Shown piece after piece: positions 17,539 through 25,856 of a DNA stretch of 64,000 nt (within the stretch, counting starts at the first letter, position 1; every line of letters begins with the position of its first letter). A model generated the notes under the pieces. The model did not search any database, had not been told where the DNA came from, and was given only the letters and a program-made list of their open reading frames with translations. The stretch comes from Legionella bononiensis. Lineage in GTDB: Bacteria; Pseudomonadota; Gammaproteobacteria; Legionellales; Legionellaceae. Made by a program: the position numbers and the translations under genes. The stretch spans positions 372,001 to 436,000 of the forward strand of contig NZ_JADOBG010000022.1 of the NCBI RefSeq assembly GCF_016786215.1, in the 5' to 3' direction.

Positions 17539-18108
17539 ATGGCTAATGAAAAACATGAAGAGCATGTTCAAGAGTTCGATAATAATGCTTCAAAGGATCA
17601 AAAAGGCTCAAAATTATACAATATGTTATTAAGTCAGGTTCCAGAACCATATCAGCAATCTGCTTTGGGAGTCGTGACCTATGGAGTAGGTCTAGGCTTT
17701 TCTTTTGCAATGGGATATTTGGGGGATGCTCTTGCGCCTAATGCAGAAGGTACTATGGGGATAAATGTTGATCAGCATATGAGGATTGATTCCATTATCA
17801 AGACGGGTACATTAAATCAATACGATGAGTATTATAAACAATGGCAAGATATCGGGGAAAGCCTGTTTATTCAATCAGTTGCTATGGGAAAACAATTATA
17901 TAATAACACTCCTGGTTTGGCTGATTTTCTAAAAAATACGGTCAAATTGAATACTGCGCATCAAGAAATAGCTCAATCCCAAAGTGCTCCTGAGGAGATT
18001 TTGAGAAGAAATATGGAGTTCAAAGATCGTCATAATAAATCAAAAGAGCAATCAGAGCCTCAAATAGATAATCCAGAAGCTGAGGATAGTTCAGATTTAA
18101 GACCCTGA
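17539..18108 (+). CDS. Orphan protein, candidate effector
   Basis: 189 aa from the ATG at 17539 (a GTG at 17530 and an earlier in-frame start at 17455 are alternatives; no start has a strong ribosome site). Not recognised. One moderately hydrophobic segment, about residues 35-55 (SALGVVTYGVGLGFSFAMGY), could be a membrane helix or amphipathic hairpin. The C-terminal 30 residues are hydrophilic and acidic (EQSEPQIDNPEAEDSSDLRP), as in E-block-type Dot/Icm secretion signals. Secretion is an inference from this tail and the neighbourhood. Confidence 0.5.
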   Translation: MANEKHEEHVQEFDNNASKDQKGSKLYNMLLSQVPEPYQQSALGVVTYGVGLGFSFAMGYLGDALAPNAEGTMGINVDQHMRIDSIIKTGTLNQYDEYYKQWQDIGESLFIQSVAMGKQLYNNTPGLADFLKNTVKLNTAHQEIAQSQSAPEEILRRNMEFKDRHNKSKEQSEPQIDNPEAEDSSDLRP

Positions 18109-18141
18109 TAAAAAAACGCATTACAATCAAAACCTGTAGAA

Positions 18142-18303
18142 TTATAGTTCTATATCATTTTCCTTTAAGCCAAAGGTATATCTCAATTTGATTCGATTTA
18201 AATGTGTATCCTCTATAGTTATCTGCTTTGATTCACCCTTGTTACAGCAAAGAATTTTAGAGTGGTTTTCGTTGAAAATTTGTTCAATTCGATCTATATT
18301 TAA
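18142..18303 (-). pseudogene. Unidentified gene tail on reverse strand
   Basis: 54 codons open without a start: IDRIEQIFNENHSKILCCNK then GESKQITIEDTHLNRIKLRY and TFGLKENDIEL, ending at the stop 18142-18144. The residue pattern is protein-like. It sits in the gap between two orphan genes, next to the EAL remnant, and is probably another scrap. The family is unknown. Confidence 0.3.
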
Positions 18304-18332
18304 TCATAAGATGCTGATCTGAGGGTATTTTA

Positions 18333-18914
18333 ATGACTAACAAACAAAATGAGCAAGATCAAGATCAAGAGCAAAATCAAGAGCAAAATATAGAAACAAA
18401 CGAACAAGATCCCAATACATTAACTGCTTTTTTTAATGAAGCTGTAGGTGGGCTTATTGAGGATGCAAAAAAGAATTGGAAAAAAGTTGCAAAAGAAGTG
18501 TACCGTGATGAATATAAACAGATGAAAAAAGCAGCTCCTGCAGTAGATGTTTTTTTTCATCCCGATCGAGACACAATTGCAAAACATGCGGGAAACCTGT
18601 ATAGCAAATTTGTAATGAGTGCATTCAAGGAATTCTTAAAAGTAAAAACGGGAGCTGATCCAGAGGATTATATGGATCAAAACGGTTTGGATGCACTGGA
18701 TGAGATGAAGGAGTTCCATAGGCAATTTGGTGTAATGGCGTCTAAAAAACTCTGGGATTTAACCGAGCATTATATCGTACCCATGTTACCCGGTTTGAAA
18801 AAAGAAGAACCCAATTTGAAAACAAGACTGGAATCTGTAAAAACTCAAGATGAACCAGAACACAATACAGATGAAGAACCAGATCACGACGATACACAAA
18901 ATCTTAAACTTTAG
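18333..18914 (+). CDS. Orphan protein with Q/E-rich N-terminus
   Basis: 193 aa, unrecognised, strongly hydrophilic. The first 25 residues are a low-complexity QDQEQNQEQN run from short degenerate repeats. The core (30-155) is predicted helical (AVGGLIEDAKKNWKKVAKEV). The tail is acidic (EPEHNTDEEPDHDD), matching the E-block style of Dot/Icm substrates. The ribosome site is GAGGGTATTTTA before the ATG. It shares size and tail composition, but no clear sequence, with the gene at 17539. Candidate secreted protein. Confidence 0.5.
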   Translation: MTNKQNEQDQDQEQNQEQNIETNEQDPNTLTAFFNEAVGGLIEDAKKNWKKVAKEVYRDEYKQMKKAAPAVDVFFHPDRDTIAKHAGNLYSKFVMSAFKEFLKVKTGADPEDYMDQNGLDALDEMKEFHRQFGVMASKKLWDLTEHYIVPMLPGLKKEEPNLKTRLESVKTQDEPEHNTDEEPDHDDTQNLKL

Positions 18915-19066
18915 AGCTAAGGTGATCCGATATAAAATTCTGCATTTTTATATTTAATTGGTGTAAGTAGTACTATAAAACTAGTCATTGCACCTTACCA
19001 CAAACTTAATAGCCTGGATGTCAATTATACAACAGATGGGTATTTGTTATTCATGTAATATAAATA

Positions 19067-19121
19067 TTGAGCACCCAATTTTTCTATAATATAATGATGG
19101 CCAAATTATGACATATTTGGC
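19067..19121 (+). promoter_or_regulatory. Sigma-70-like promoter with operator palindrome
   Basis: TTGAGC (19067-19072), 17-bp spacer, TATAAT (19090-19095), then GCCAAAT (19100-19106) / ATTTGGC (19115-19121), a perfect 7-bp inverted repeat over the expected transcription start. The layout is that of a repressible promoter for the gene at 19134, or of a 5' hairpin on its mRNA. Confidence 0.5.
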
Positions 19122-19133
19122 AAATAATTATCT

Positions 19134-22049
19134 ATGAAGCAGAGCAAAAAAATTCAAAATTTTAATTTTATAAGAGACATTTTAAATCAAGAGGAATGGA
19201 ATCAGTTTGATCCCCGGGAACAAATTGAGAAGGATGATTTTCCTAAAATGAAAATCCATACTCAAAGTTTCAAATGTACCGAATTGTTTGATGTAGATTA
19301 TTTTAAACAATCACCTGAATTAATGAATCTTGTTTATAAAATTCTTTTGGGTGAATCATTTACTAATGAAACTGAATATTTGCCTTCAAATTACATGGGT
19401 GAGGTCATTGCTTCGATTAGAGAGCATGTTGAAAAAAATGATGTTCATCTTAGCACCGAAGACCAAGCGGAACAACGTGATGCTTTAGAATTTATTTTTT
19501 CAAAAATTATAGCATTGCGTATCTATAAAGAAATTCGTTATCAGGGAATAGGGTGTAACTTCCTTTCTGTTTCTGAAAAGGATAGAGATAGCTCCTTTCA
19601 AAAACTTCTAAACTATCTGAAAATAAAGTCAATACGTGAATTGAATACTCAGTTACCCAGTACTACTGCGGGACAAAAGGCATCAAGATTTTACACCGAC
19701 GAACACAGACTAAAAGTCTATAATGACCGTTCAAAAAAGACTGTTTTTGATGTATGGAACAGCAGCACTTTATTGTCTTTTTTATCTAATCAGGTTCGTG
19801 TTCTTGTTAAAGAAAGAAGAAGCATAATAGCCAAAAAGATTGCAAAAAATAATCAGAATGGAACGCATGGTACAAATACCTTTGATGAAAGGAACATTAA
19901 ATTTCCAAAATTTAGTAATCGTCGCATGACAAATAAACTAATAAGAAACTTTGGAGTTACAAATTACAAACCTATATTAGTAGGGTTATTAATTAAATTT
20001 TTAGGTGAGCGATATCCGGAAATTCCAATTGAACATATGCTTGATCTGTGTTCTGGGTGGGGGGATAGATTAATTGGTTCTTTCGCATCAGCATCATTGG
20101 GTTTGAAAAGATATGTAGGCGTTGATCCTCAGGAATTGTTACATGAAAGCTACCAACGTATGGCAGAACAGTTTTCACCACCAGGTTTTTCAACCTTTTT
20201 TTATGCCAGTCCAATGGAAGAGTGCACTCAGGAGCAATTAACACCAGAACATACTCCCAATCAATTAATGATGACTTGCCCACCTTATTTCAATCTTGAA
20301 AATTATAATGGAAGCAATCAAAGTCACATTAAATATAATGTCTATTCATCATGGAAAGAAAATTTTTTATATAAATTAGTAGGTCAGTCCATTATTTCAC
20401 TTCAACCAGGTGGTTTTATTGCGATTCATTTGGGTACAAGTAAGGGGCATAATATTCATCTTGACTTCCAAAAGTACGTTAAAAGTCTAAGCTATGTTAC
20501 CTATTTAGGTGCTTTTCAAACAACGGTTGAAAATTCTGCTTTAATGGTTATGCAATATAAAGGCGATTTTCAACTGTATGCACCTGTACCATCTCGCTGT
20601 TCTCCAGCCCCACTCATTCCCCCAGGAAATGCGGATGTTAAATCCGCAGAAGACCAAACATATCAATCTTACTCCAATAATTGGTCTGCTGCTGCCGTCC
20701 GGAGACCTTTACCCGAATTCAGATCCATCACTGTCCCTGACTCAGGTGAAAAGCGTAAAATAGACAACTACCCCAATAGAAAAAAGCAGAAGGCAAAAGA
20801 ATACCCACGCATTACGAATGAGAAAGCAATAGAATTCTATACGCAATTTGCAATGCTCCCAAATCGACTAACTCTATCCAGCGAATTAGTGCACTATGCT
20901 CAATGTTTGTATGAATTTCATCATGTACCTAAGCCTGCGATTGATCCAAGTCATCCAGAGCTACAGGTCAATCCCGGTAAGCTTGATCCTAAAAGAGTAC
21001 TGATTCCTTTCTCAGGAGGAATTGATAGCACTGCAGCAATTTTATGGGCACAGGAAAGGCAGTACGAGATTTATCTATTGCATATTAATGTACTTAATTT
21101 TTCAACGGCTTCACTTGAACGAGAGGCAGCTATAAACATAGCGACGCAGTTAGGGTTAATTAATAATTTGATCATTGTGAATCAATCGCCAAATTTGAGA
21201 AAACTAAATCTCAAACAAAAGGAGCTAGGACTCAAGGAAAACCCGGCAAAAAATCAGTATATTTGGTTGGTTGCACTAGAATATATGAAAGCGCATGGGT
21301 GCGGGACTATTATTATACCAGCACAAGACGACTCACCGTGTACTCATTTCTCAGATACGATAAGCTCCAATGAACTTTTTTTACCTTATGCTCAGTCGAT
21401 ACTTGGAACGCATCAGTTGTTAATTCCATTCAAAACCAAAAAAGAATATGTGAATTTAGTGATGCAACGCGATGATCTAAAAAATTTAGTGTCTTCATGT
21501 TTTACGGGGGCACAATTTAGAAAATCGAATCGTCAAAAATATAATGATCACTCTTTATTATGGGATAATGAATGTGGCTCCTGTATGAAATGTAAGAAAT
21601 TAATAGCGATACGTGACGAGTTATTAACAGCTCCAATTGTAAATCCCACATCGAATAATACCGCATCAAAAGATGAATTCGATAGAGCAGATGAAGCATC
21701 TCGTCTCAACGTATTTTCCCAAGCCTTTTACGGAACTCTCTTTCAAGCAAGTCCACTAGGAAAAGCGCCAACAAACAGTAGTGTTTTTGATGAGTGCTTT
21801 GTTGAAATTTCTGCTCTTGAGGCTAAAATTCAACACAATATTAGTGCCATGAATCATGATGAGTTTTTTGCTTTTCCGTTTGATGAATTAAACGCATTGC
21901 AGGATAAAATAGATCACTTTGAGGACCCAATAATTAAGGGACGATTAGTTCATGAGTTTAACCATAGAATTCAAAGTCAATTAGGAGGTTATCAGGAATA
22001 TCCTGCTCAAGACCCAGTGAGTATTAACATAGTCAATTCAGCTGTGTAA
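19134..22049 (+). CDS. Methyltransferase-QueC-like (PP-loop) fusion protein
   Basis: 971 aa with two enzyme-like halves. The first, about residues 265-490, has a SAM-binding motif I LDLCSGWGDRLIGSF (Asp 304), an acidic motif VGVDPQ, and motif IV TCPPYF (381-386), like the TSPPY motif of N4-cytosine DNA methyltransferases. The second, about 615-830, begins with the PP-loop SGGIDST (627-633). It carries Cys 789 plus ECGSCMKC (Cys 814, 817, 820), the zinc-site layout of QueC, which makes 7-cyano-7-deazaguanine. About 260 N-terminal residues are unassigned. No other queuosine or deazapurine genes lie nearby. DNA modification, antiphage defence or protein modification are possible. No clear Shine-Dalgarno precedes the ATG. 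Confidence 0.75.
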   Translation: MKQSKKIQNFNFIRDILNQEEWNQFDPREQIEKDDFPKMKIHTQSFKCTELFDVDYFKQSPELMNLVYKILLGESFTNETEYLPSNYMGEVIASIREHVEKNDVHLSTEDQAEQRDALEFIFSKIIALRIYKEIRYQGIGCNFLSVSEKDRDSSFQKLLNYLKIKSIRELNTQLPSTTAGQKASRFYTDEHRLKVYNDRSKKTVFDVWNSSTLLSFLSNQVRVLVKERRSIIAKKIAKNNQNGTHGTNTFDERNIKFPKFSNRRMTNKLIRNFGVTNYKPILVGLLIKFLGERYPEIPIEHMLDLCSGWGDRLIGSFASASLGLKRYVGVDPQELLHESYQRMAEQFSPPGFSTFFYASPMEECTQEQLTPEHTPNQLMMTCPPYFNLENYNGSNQSHIKYNVYSSWKENFLYKLVGQSIISLQPGGFIAIHLGTSKGHNIHLDFQKYVKSLSYVTYLGAFQTTVENSALMVMQYKGDFQLYAPVPSRCSPAPLIPPGNADVKSAEDQTYQSYSNNWSAAAVRRPLPEFRSITVPDSGEKRKIDNYPNRKKQKAKEYPRITNEKAIEFYTQFAMLPNRLTLSSELVHYAQCLYEFHHVPKPAIDPSHPELQVNPGKLDPKRVLIPFSGGIDSTAAILWAQERQYEIYLLHINVLNFSTASLEREAAINIATQLGLINNLIIVNQSPNLRKLNLKQKELGLKENPAKNQYIWLVALEYMKAHGCGTIIIPAQDDSPCTHFSDTISSNELFLPYAQSILGTHQLLIPFKTKKEYVNLVMQRDDLKNLVSSCFTGAQFRKSNRQKYNDHSLLWDNECGSCMKCKKLIAIRDELLTAPIVNPTSNNTASKDEFDRADEASRLNVFSQAFYGTLFQASPLGKAPTNSSVFDECFVEISALEAKIQHNISAMNHDEFFAFPFDELNALQDKIDHFEDPIIKGRLVHEFNHRIQSQLGGYQEYPAQDPVSINIVNSAV

Positions 22050-22055
22050 GTTTTA

Positions 22056-22099
22056 ATGTGTTTTTTTTCTATGATTTTTATCATAGAAAAAAAACACAT
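22056..22099. terminator. Bidirectional intrinsic terminator
   Basis: Perfect 19-bp inverted repeat (ATGTGTTTTTTTTCTATGA) with a 6-nt loop. The A/T-run arms give a U-rich tail in both directions. It lies just after the methyltransferase-QueC fusion gene, although the stem is AT-rich and so weak. Confidence 0.6.
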
Positions 22100-22282
22100 C
22101 CTATCCGTCCCTTGTTGAATTACAACACGCGCTTATTTTGCCCCTTTTAGTGTCAACACATGCCACATGTGGCGCAAAAAGAAACCATGATGCCTATTCA
22201 ATTTAGTTTTTTAAATTCAATGTTTTATGCTAGCATGCACCCACTTTGGGATTACACATGTTTATCATGTCATAGGGAATAT

Positions 22283-23299
22283 ATGTTCAAATTAAAATAT
22301 TCATTAACGTCACTTTTAATGATTGGTAATAGCTTTGTGTTTGCAGGCGCAATGGGCTCAGCATGCGTGCCTGGCGATGTCAGCATTCCTTGTGACAAAG
22401 CAGGCTGGAGCTTCGGTGGGCAAGCATTATATTTGCAACCCTCTTTTGGTGGAAACGGTCTTGGCTATAGTGCATTCAGTTATGGGACTGACAGTTTTGG
22501 TACTACTGTAGGTGCCAATAATCCCAACAATACCATCACTAATATTAAACCCGAATGGTCATGGGGATTTCAAATTGAAGGTGCTTATAAGTTTGGTTCT
22601 GGCACTGATCTGGATGTAAATTGGTATCATCAGAACAACAGTACCAGTATGTATTTGCCACGCGGCTCTTTATTTTCTGGTAACGCCCCTGCTCTGTATG
22701 CGGGACTTATTACGGTTGAACCAACATGGGATGCCGTTAATATTGAACTGGGACAGCACATTGATTTTGATGAAACCAAAATAATGCGTCTTCATGCGGG
22801 TATCGATTATTCAAGAGTCAAGACGGTATTTACGAACTATCCTCGACTTCTTCCAGATAGTAGCCCGCTTTTTATCACAACAGATAATATCTCATTCAAT
22901 GGCTTTGGACCTCGAATCGGTGATGATTTTACTTATTTACTGGGACATGGATTTGGAGTTTATGCAAAAGGCGCGGCTAGCCTATTAATTGGTACTGCCA
23001 AACAACAGGTTTCTGGTTATCAAAATTTAGCATTTCCCCAATCATTCAGTACAGGGAATTATGTTCAAACAAATCGTAGCGTTGTAATCACTGAATTAGA
23101 GGCTAAATTAGGCCTGAAGTATGATTATCCCACAGCACAGGGACTATGGGGTGTTGATGTGGGTTATATGTGGATCAATTATTTCAATGCACTCGTCAGT
23201 CAAACCGGTTCAGGATTAGCAGGCTCTGCCAGCAGTACCAGTTCTGCAGCAAACTTTAATTTAAATGGACTGTATTTCGGTCTGAAATGGGTCAAATAA
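22283..23299 (+). CDS. Legionella major outer membrane protein (MOMP), copy 1
   Basis: 338 aa from the ATG at 22283, preceded by AGGG with good spacing; longer in-frame extensions to 22160 lack a ribosome site and would bury the signal peptide. Signal peptide FKLKYSLTSLLMIGNSFVFA, then the mature GAMGSACVPGDVSIPC. The two Cys after the cleavage site, WSFGGQALYLQPSFGGNGLGY, and the C-terminal aromatic strand (FNLNGLYFGLKW) are typical of the Legionella MOMP/OmpS porin family, whose subunits are cysteine-cross-linked. It forms beta-barrel porins in the outer membrane. A tandem paralogue follows after 26 nt. Confidence 0.92.
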   Translation: MFKLKYSLTSLLMIGNSFVFAGAMGSACVPGDVSIPCDKAGWSFGGQALYLQPSFGGNGLGYSAFSYGTDSFGTTVGANNPNNTITNIKPEWSWGFQIEGAYKFGSGTDLDVNWYHQNNSTSMYLPRGSLFSGNAPALYAGLITVEPTWDAVNIELGQHIDFDETKIMRLHAGIDYSRVKTVFTNYPRLLPDSSPLFITTDNISFNGFGPRIGDDFTYLLGHGFGVYAKGAASLLIGTAKQQVSGYQNLAFPQSFSTGNYVQTNRSVVITELEAKLGLKYDYPTAQGLWGVDVGYMWINYFNALVSQTGSGLAGSASSTSSAANFNLNGLYFGLKWVK

Positions 23300-23325
23300 A
23301 GTCAAAACTGACGTAAAGAGGATTT

Positions 23326-24363
23326 ATGTTTAAATTGAAAGGAATAGCCGTAGCTGTATTGATAGTGAATTGCAGCATATCATTTTCTGGCTCTATGGGG
23401 CCAATCTGTGAGCCTGGTAAGGTAAAAATCCCTTGTGGAACTAAGGCGTGGAGCTTTGGCGGCACAGCGCTCTATCTACAGCCTTCCTTTGGTGGTAATG
23501 GTTTAGGATACACTGCCTATAGCAATTACTCTGGCAATGATAATAATGGTGTCTTTATTGGTACCAGTGGTGCACCCAACCAAATGGTTAATATTGGTCC
23601 GAAATGGGGGTGGGGTTTCCAAATCAATGGAACATATCAATTTAAAGCCAATGATTTAGTTGTCAATTGGTATCATCTGAATTCTCATAATAAGGGAAAT
23701 TTCCCAATAGGATATGCATTTGCGGGCAATAACGATGGATTTTATGCCAGTGAATTTCAAGTGAGAACCAATTGGGATGAAGTTGATATTGAATTTGGAC
23801 AGCACCTGCAACTCGCTGGAAATAGGTTGTTGCGACTTCATGCAGGGGCGGAATTTGGACGCATTAAAAATCAGTTCGGTAACATCTCCCTGTTGCACCC
23901 AACTTCAGTAGTTGCCTATACCACGACGGATACCCTTTCCTATAATGGTTTTGGCCCACGTCTGGGCATTGATCTGGGATATATGCTTGGAGATAGCGTA
24001 GGGCTTTACGCAAAAATGGCTGGAAGCATGCTCATAGGTACTGCGAAACAACGGAATAGCGGTTATCAAAACTATCCTTACCCCAATAATCCCATCAGTC
24101 CTTTTGTAACGGGTAATTATATTCAATCACTTAACGGTGTCGTAGTTCCTGAGCTGGCAGCCAAACTGGGGGCACAATATGATTGGAGGTTTGAACAAAA
24201 TATACTAAGTTTTGATATTGGGTATATGTGGATGAATTATTTAAACTCAATTATAAGTTATACAGGCAATGGGATTGTTTTCGCTAATGTTGGCAATAAC
24301 TCAACAGCTAACTTCAATTTGAATGGAATGTATTTAGGTTTGAAATTGACTGGGAATACCTAA
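23326..24363 (+). CDS. Legionella MOMP-family porin, copy 2
   Basis: 345 aa, with a strong AGAGGA ribosome site. Signal peptide through about residue 21 (SISFS), mature start GSMGPICEPGKVKIPC. It shares WSFGG-ALYLQPSFGGNGLGY, NWYH, GFGPR and the terminal FNLNGMYLGLK strand with copy 1. Differences cluster in the loops between barrel strands. The 26-nt gap and matching orientation indicate a tandem duplication and probable co-transcription. Outer-membrane porin; loop divergence could reflect immune or phage selection (inference). Confidence 0.92.
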   Translation: MFKLKGIAVAVLIVNCSISFSGSMGPICEPGKVKIPCGTKAWSFGGTALYLQPSFGGNGLGYTAYSNYSGNDNNGVFIGTSGAPNQMVNIGPKWGWGFQINGTYQFKANDLVVNWYHLNSHNKGNFPIGYAFAGNNDGFYASEFQVRTNWDEVDIEFGQHLQLAGNRLLRLHAGAEFGRIKNQFGNISLLHPTSVVAYTTTDTLSYNGFGPRLGIDLGYMLGDSVGLYAKMAGSMLIGTAKQRNSGYQNYPYPNNPISPFVTGNYIQSLNGVVVPELAAKLGAQYDWRFEQNILSFDIGYMWMNYLNSIISYTGNGIVFANVGNNSTANFNLNGMYLGLKLTGNT

Positions 24364-24503
24364 CTATTTTTTATAATCCGATTTGATGCGTTTAGCCAAT
24401 AAATTACAATCGCTGAACGTACGGTTTATTATAGTTTTTCACAAGTTGAAATTCTGTTCCAATGTCCTGGGAATGATGTAATTCAACCGATGTTTATTGA
24501 GAG

Positions 24504-25577
24504 ATGGAAATTCAAGCTATGTTAAAGGGATTAAAGGTAATTGATCTGAGTTCGGTGCTTGCAGGTCCATCTGTAGGTACTTTTTTTGCTGAGTTGGGTG
24601 CTACCGTAATTAAAATTGAACATCCCATTCATAAAGATGTGACCAGAACATGGAAACTTCCAGAAGAAGACCCTGATGCAGAGATATCTGCCTATTTTGC
24701 CAGTGTTAATTATGGAAAAGAGTACCTGTTTTTAGATCTCATGAAAGAAGAAGACCACACCAGTTTTCTTAAGCTTGTTTCAGAAGCGGACATTGTAATC
24801 ATGAACTTTAAAAAAGACGATGACATCAAGCTTCGAGTACAAGATGAGTTTCTTCTAAGCATTAATCCACGCCTAATCATTGGAAAAATAAACGGCTACG
24901 GTGATGATAGCGACCGGGTAGCGTACGATCTGGTACTTCAATGTGAAAGTGGTTTTATGTCAATGAACGGTACCGATGAGAGTGGTCCAGTAAAAATGCC
25001 GATCGCGTTAATCGATGTCCTGGCAGCACACCACTTGAAAGAGGCTATTCTTCTGGCGCTCTATAAACGGGAACAAAGTGGGAAAGGCAGGGTTGTCTCG
25101 GTCTCTCTTTACGATGCTGCCATTAGCAGTCTTGTCAATCAGGCATCGAATTACTTGATGACGGGACAGATACCACAACGTATTGGATCAAAACATCCTA
25201 ATATCGCTCCTTATGGCGAGATATTCCGTACAGCGGATGGTGCACTGATTACTTTTGCAATTGGTTCTGATCGGCATTTTAAACGATTATGCGCCGTCCT
25301 GGATCTCAAGGATCTACCTGGGAAGAATGAATTCAGGACTAATCAAAACAGGGTAAGGAACCGAGATAAGCTCGCTTCTCTAATCGCTGAACAAACACTG
25401 AAATTGCAGAGCACCAGTCTTCTCGAAATCCTGCATGGTGAACAAGTTCCAGCAGGGAAGATTATGGATCTCAAAGAGGTATTTGAAAACGATCGCGCGA
25501 AAGCGCTCATCCGGGAAGAACTCATCGAGGATATCCCTACAGCACGTGTTGCTTCGTTTATTTTTAATTTTAAATAG
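24504..25577 (+). CDS. Family III CoA-transferase (CaiB/BaiF)
   Basis: 357 aa. The N-terminus GLKVIDLSSVLAGPSVGTFFAELGATVIKIE is the family's first Rossmann unit, followed by RTW and YFASVNYGKEYLFLDL. The probable catalytic Asp lies in MPIALIDVLAAHHLKEAILL, at about residue 168. Such enzymes move CoA between carboxylic acids (or racemise 2-methylacyl-CoA). The acyl substrate is unknown. The start may be at 24504 or at the ATG at 24519, which gives the more usual N-terminus. It is a little shorter than typical members (about 390-405 aa), and the C-terminal segment ends abruptly (FIFNFK). Confidence 0.82.
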   Translation: MEIQAMLKGLKVIDLSSVLAGPSVGTFFAELGATVIKIEHPIHKDVTRTWKLPEEDPDAEISAYFASVNYGKEYLFLDLMKEEDHTSFLKLVSEADIVIMNFKKDDDIKLRVQDEFLLSINPRLIIGKINGYGDDSDRVAYDLVLQCESGFMSMNGTDESGPVKMPIALIDVLAAHHLKEAILLALYKREQSGKGRVVSVSLYDAAISSLVNQASNYLMTGQIPQRIGSKHPNIAPYGEIFRTADGALITFAIGSDRHFKRLCAVLDLKDLPGKNEFRTNQNRVRNRDKLASLIAEQTLKLQSTSLLEILHGEQVPAGKIMDLKEVFENDRAKALIREELIEDIPTARVASFIFNFK

Positions 25578-25856
25578 TCAGCGCTATATCATATTATTCA
25601 AATTTGTAGCACGAGCGATGGGGGCAAATCAAAGTACGCTAAACAATCTGTGTTTCAATTGAGATTTGGGGATTGCAAAAAACGTTAAGTACGTTGCTTA
25701 TATAAAAAATTGATAATACCTATAGATAAATGCAGAGAATATTTAAGAAATACTTAATGTTTGGTTAATAAAATATCATTAATTGATCAATCAGGTTTTT
25801 TATTGTCCATTTAATCCTGTTTATCAAGAAATTAATAACCAAACAGGAGGCATAGT
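25578..25856 (+). promoter_or_regulatory. Leader with long-range hairpin next to the ribosome site
   Basis: Intergenic region without a gene. TGTTTGGTTA (25758-25767) pairs with TAACCAAACA (25836-25845), which directly abuts the GGAGG ribosome site (25846-25850) of the next gene. A fold of about 88 nt could hide or expose that site, as in RNA thermometers or protein-controlled leaders; the loop is large and AT-rich. A Rho-independent tail is absent. Confidence 0.35.

Noticed and set aside
22160..22282. N-terminal extension of the first MOMP
   Set aside because: The extra 41 residues have no ribosome site and would place the signal peptide internally; ATG 22283 has AGGG.
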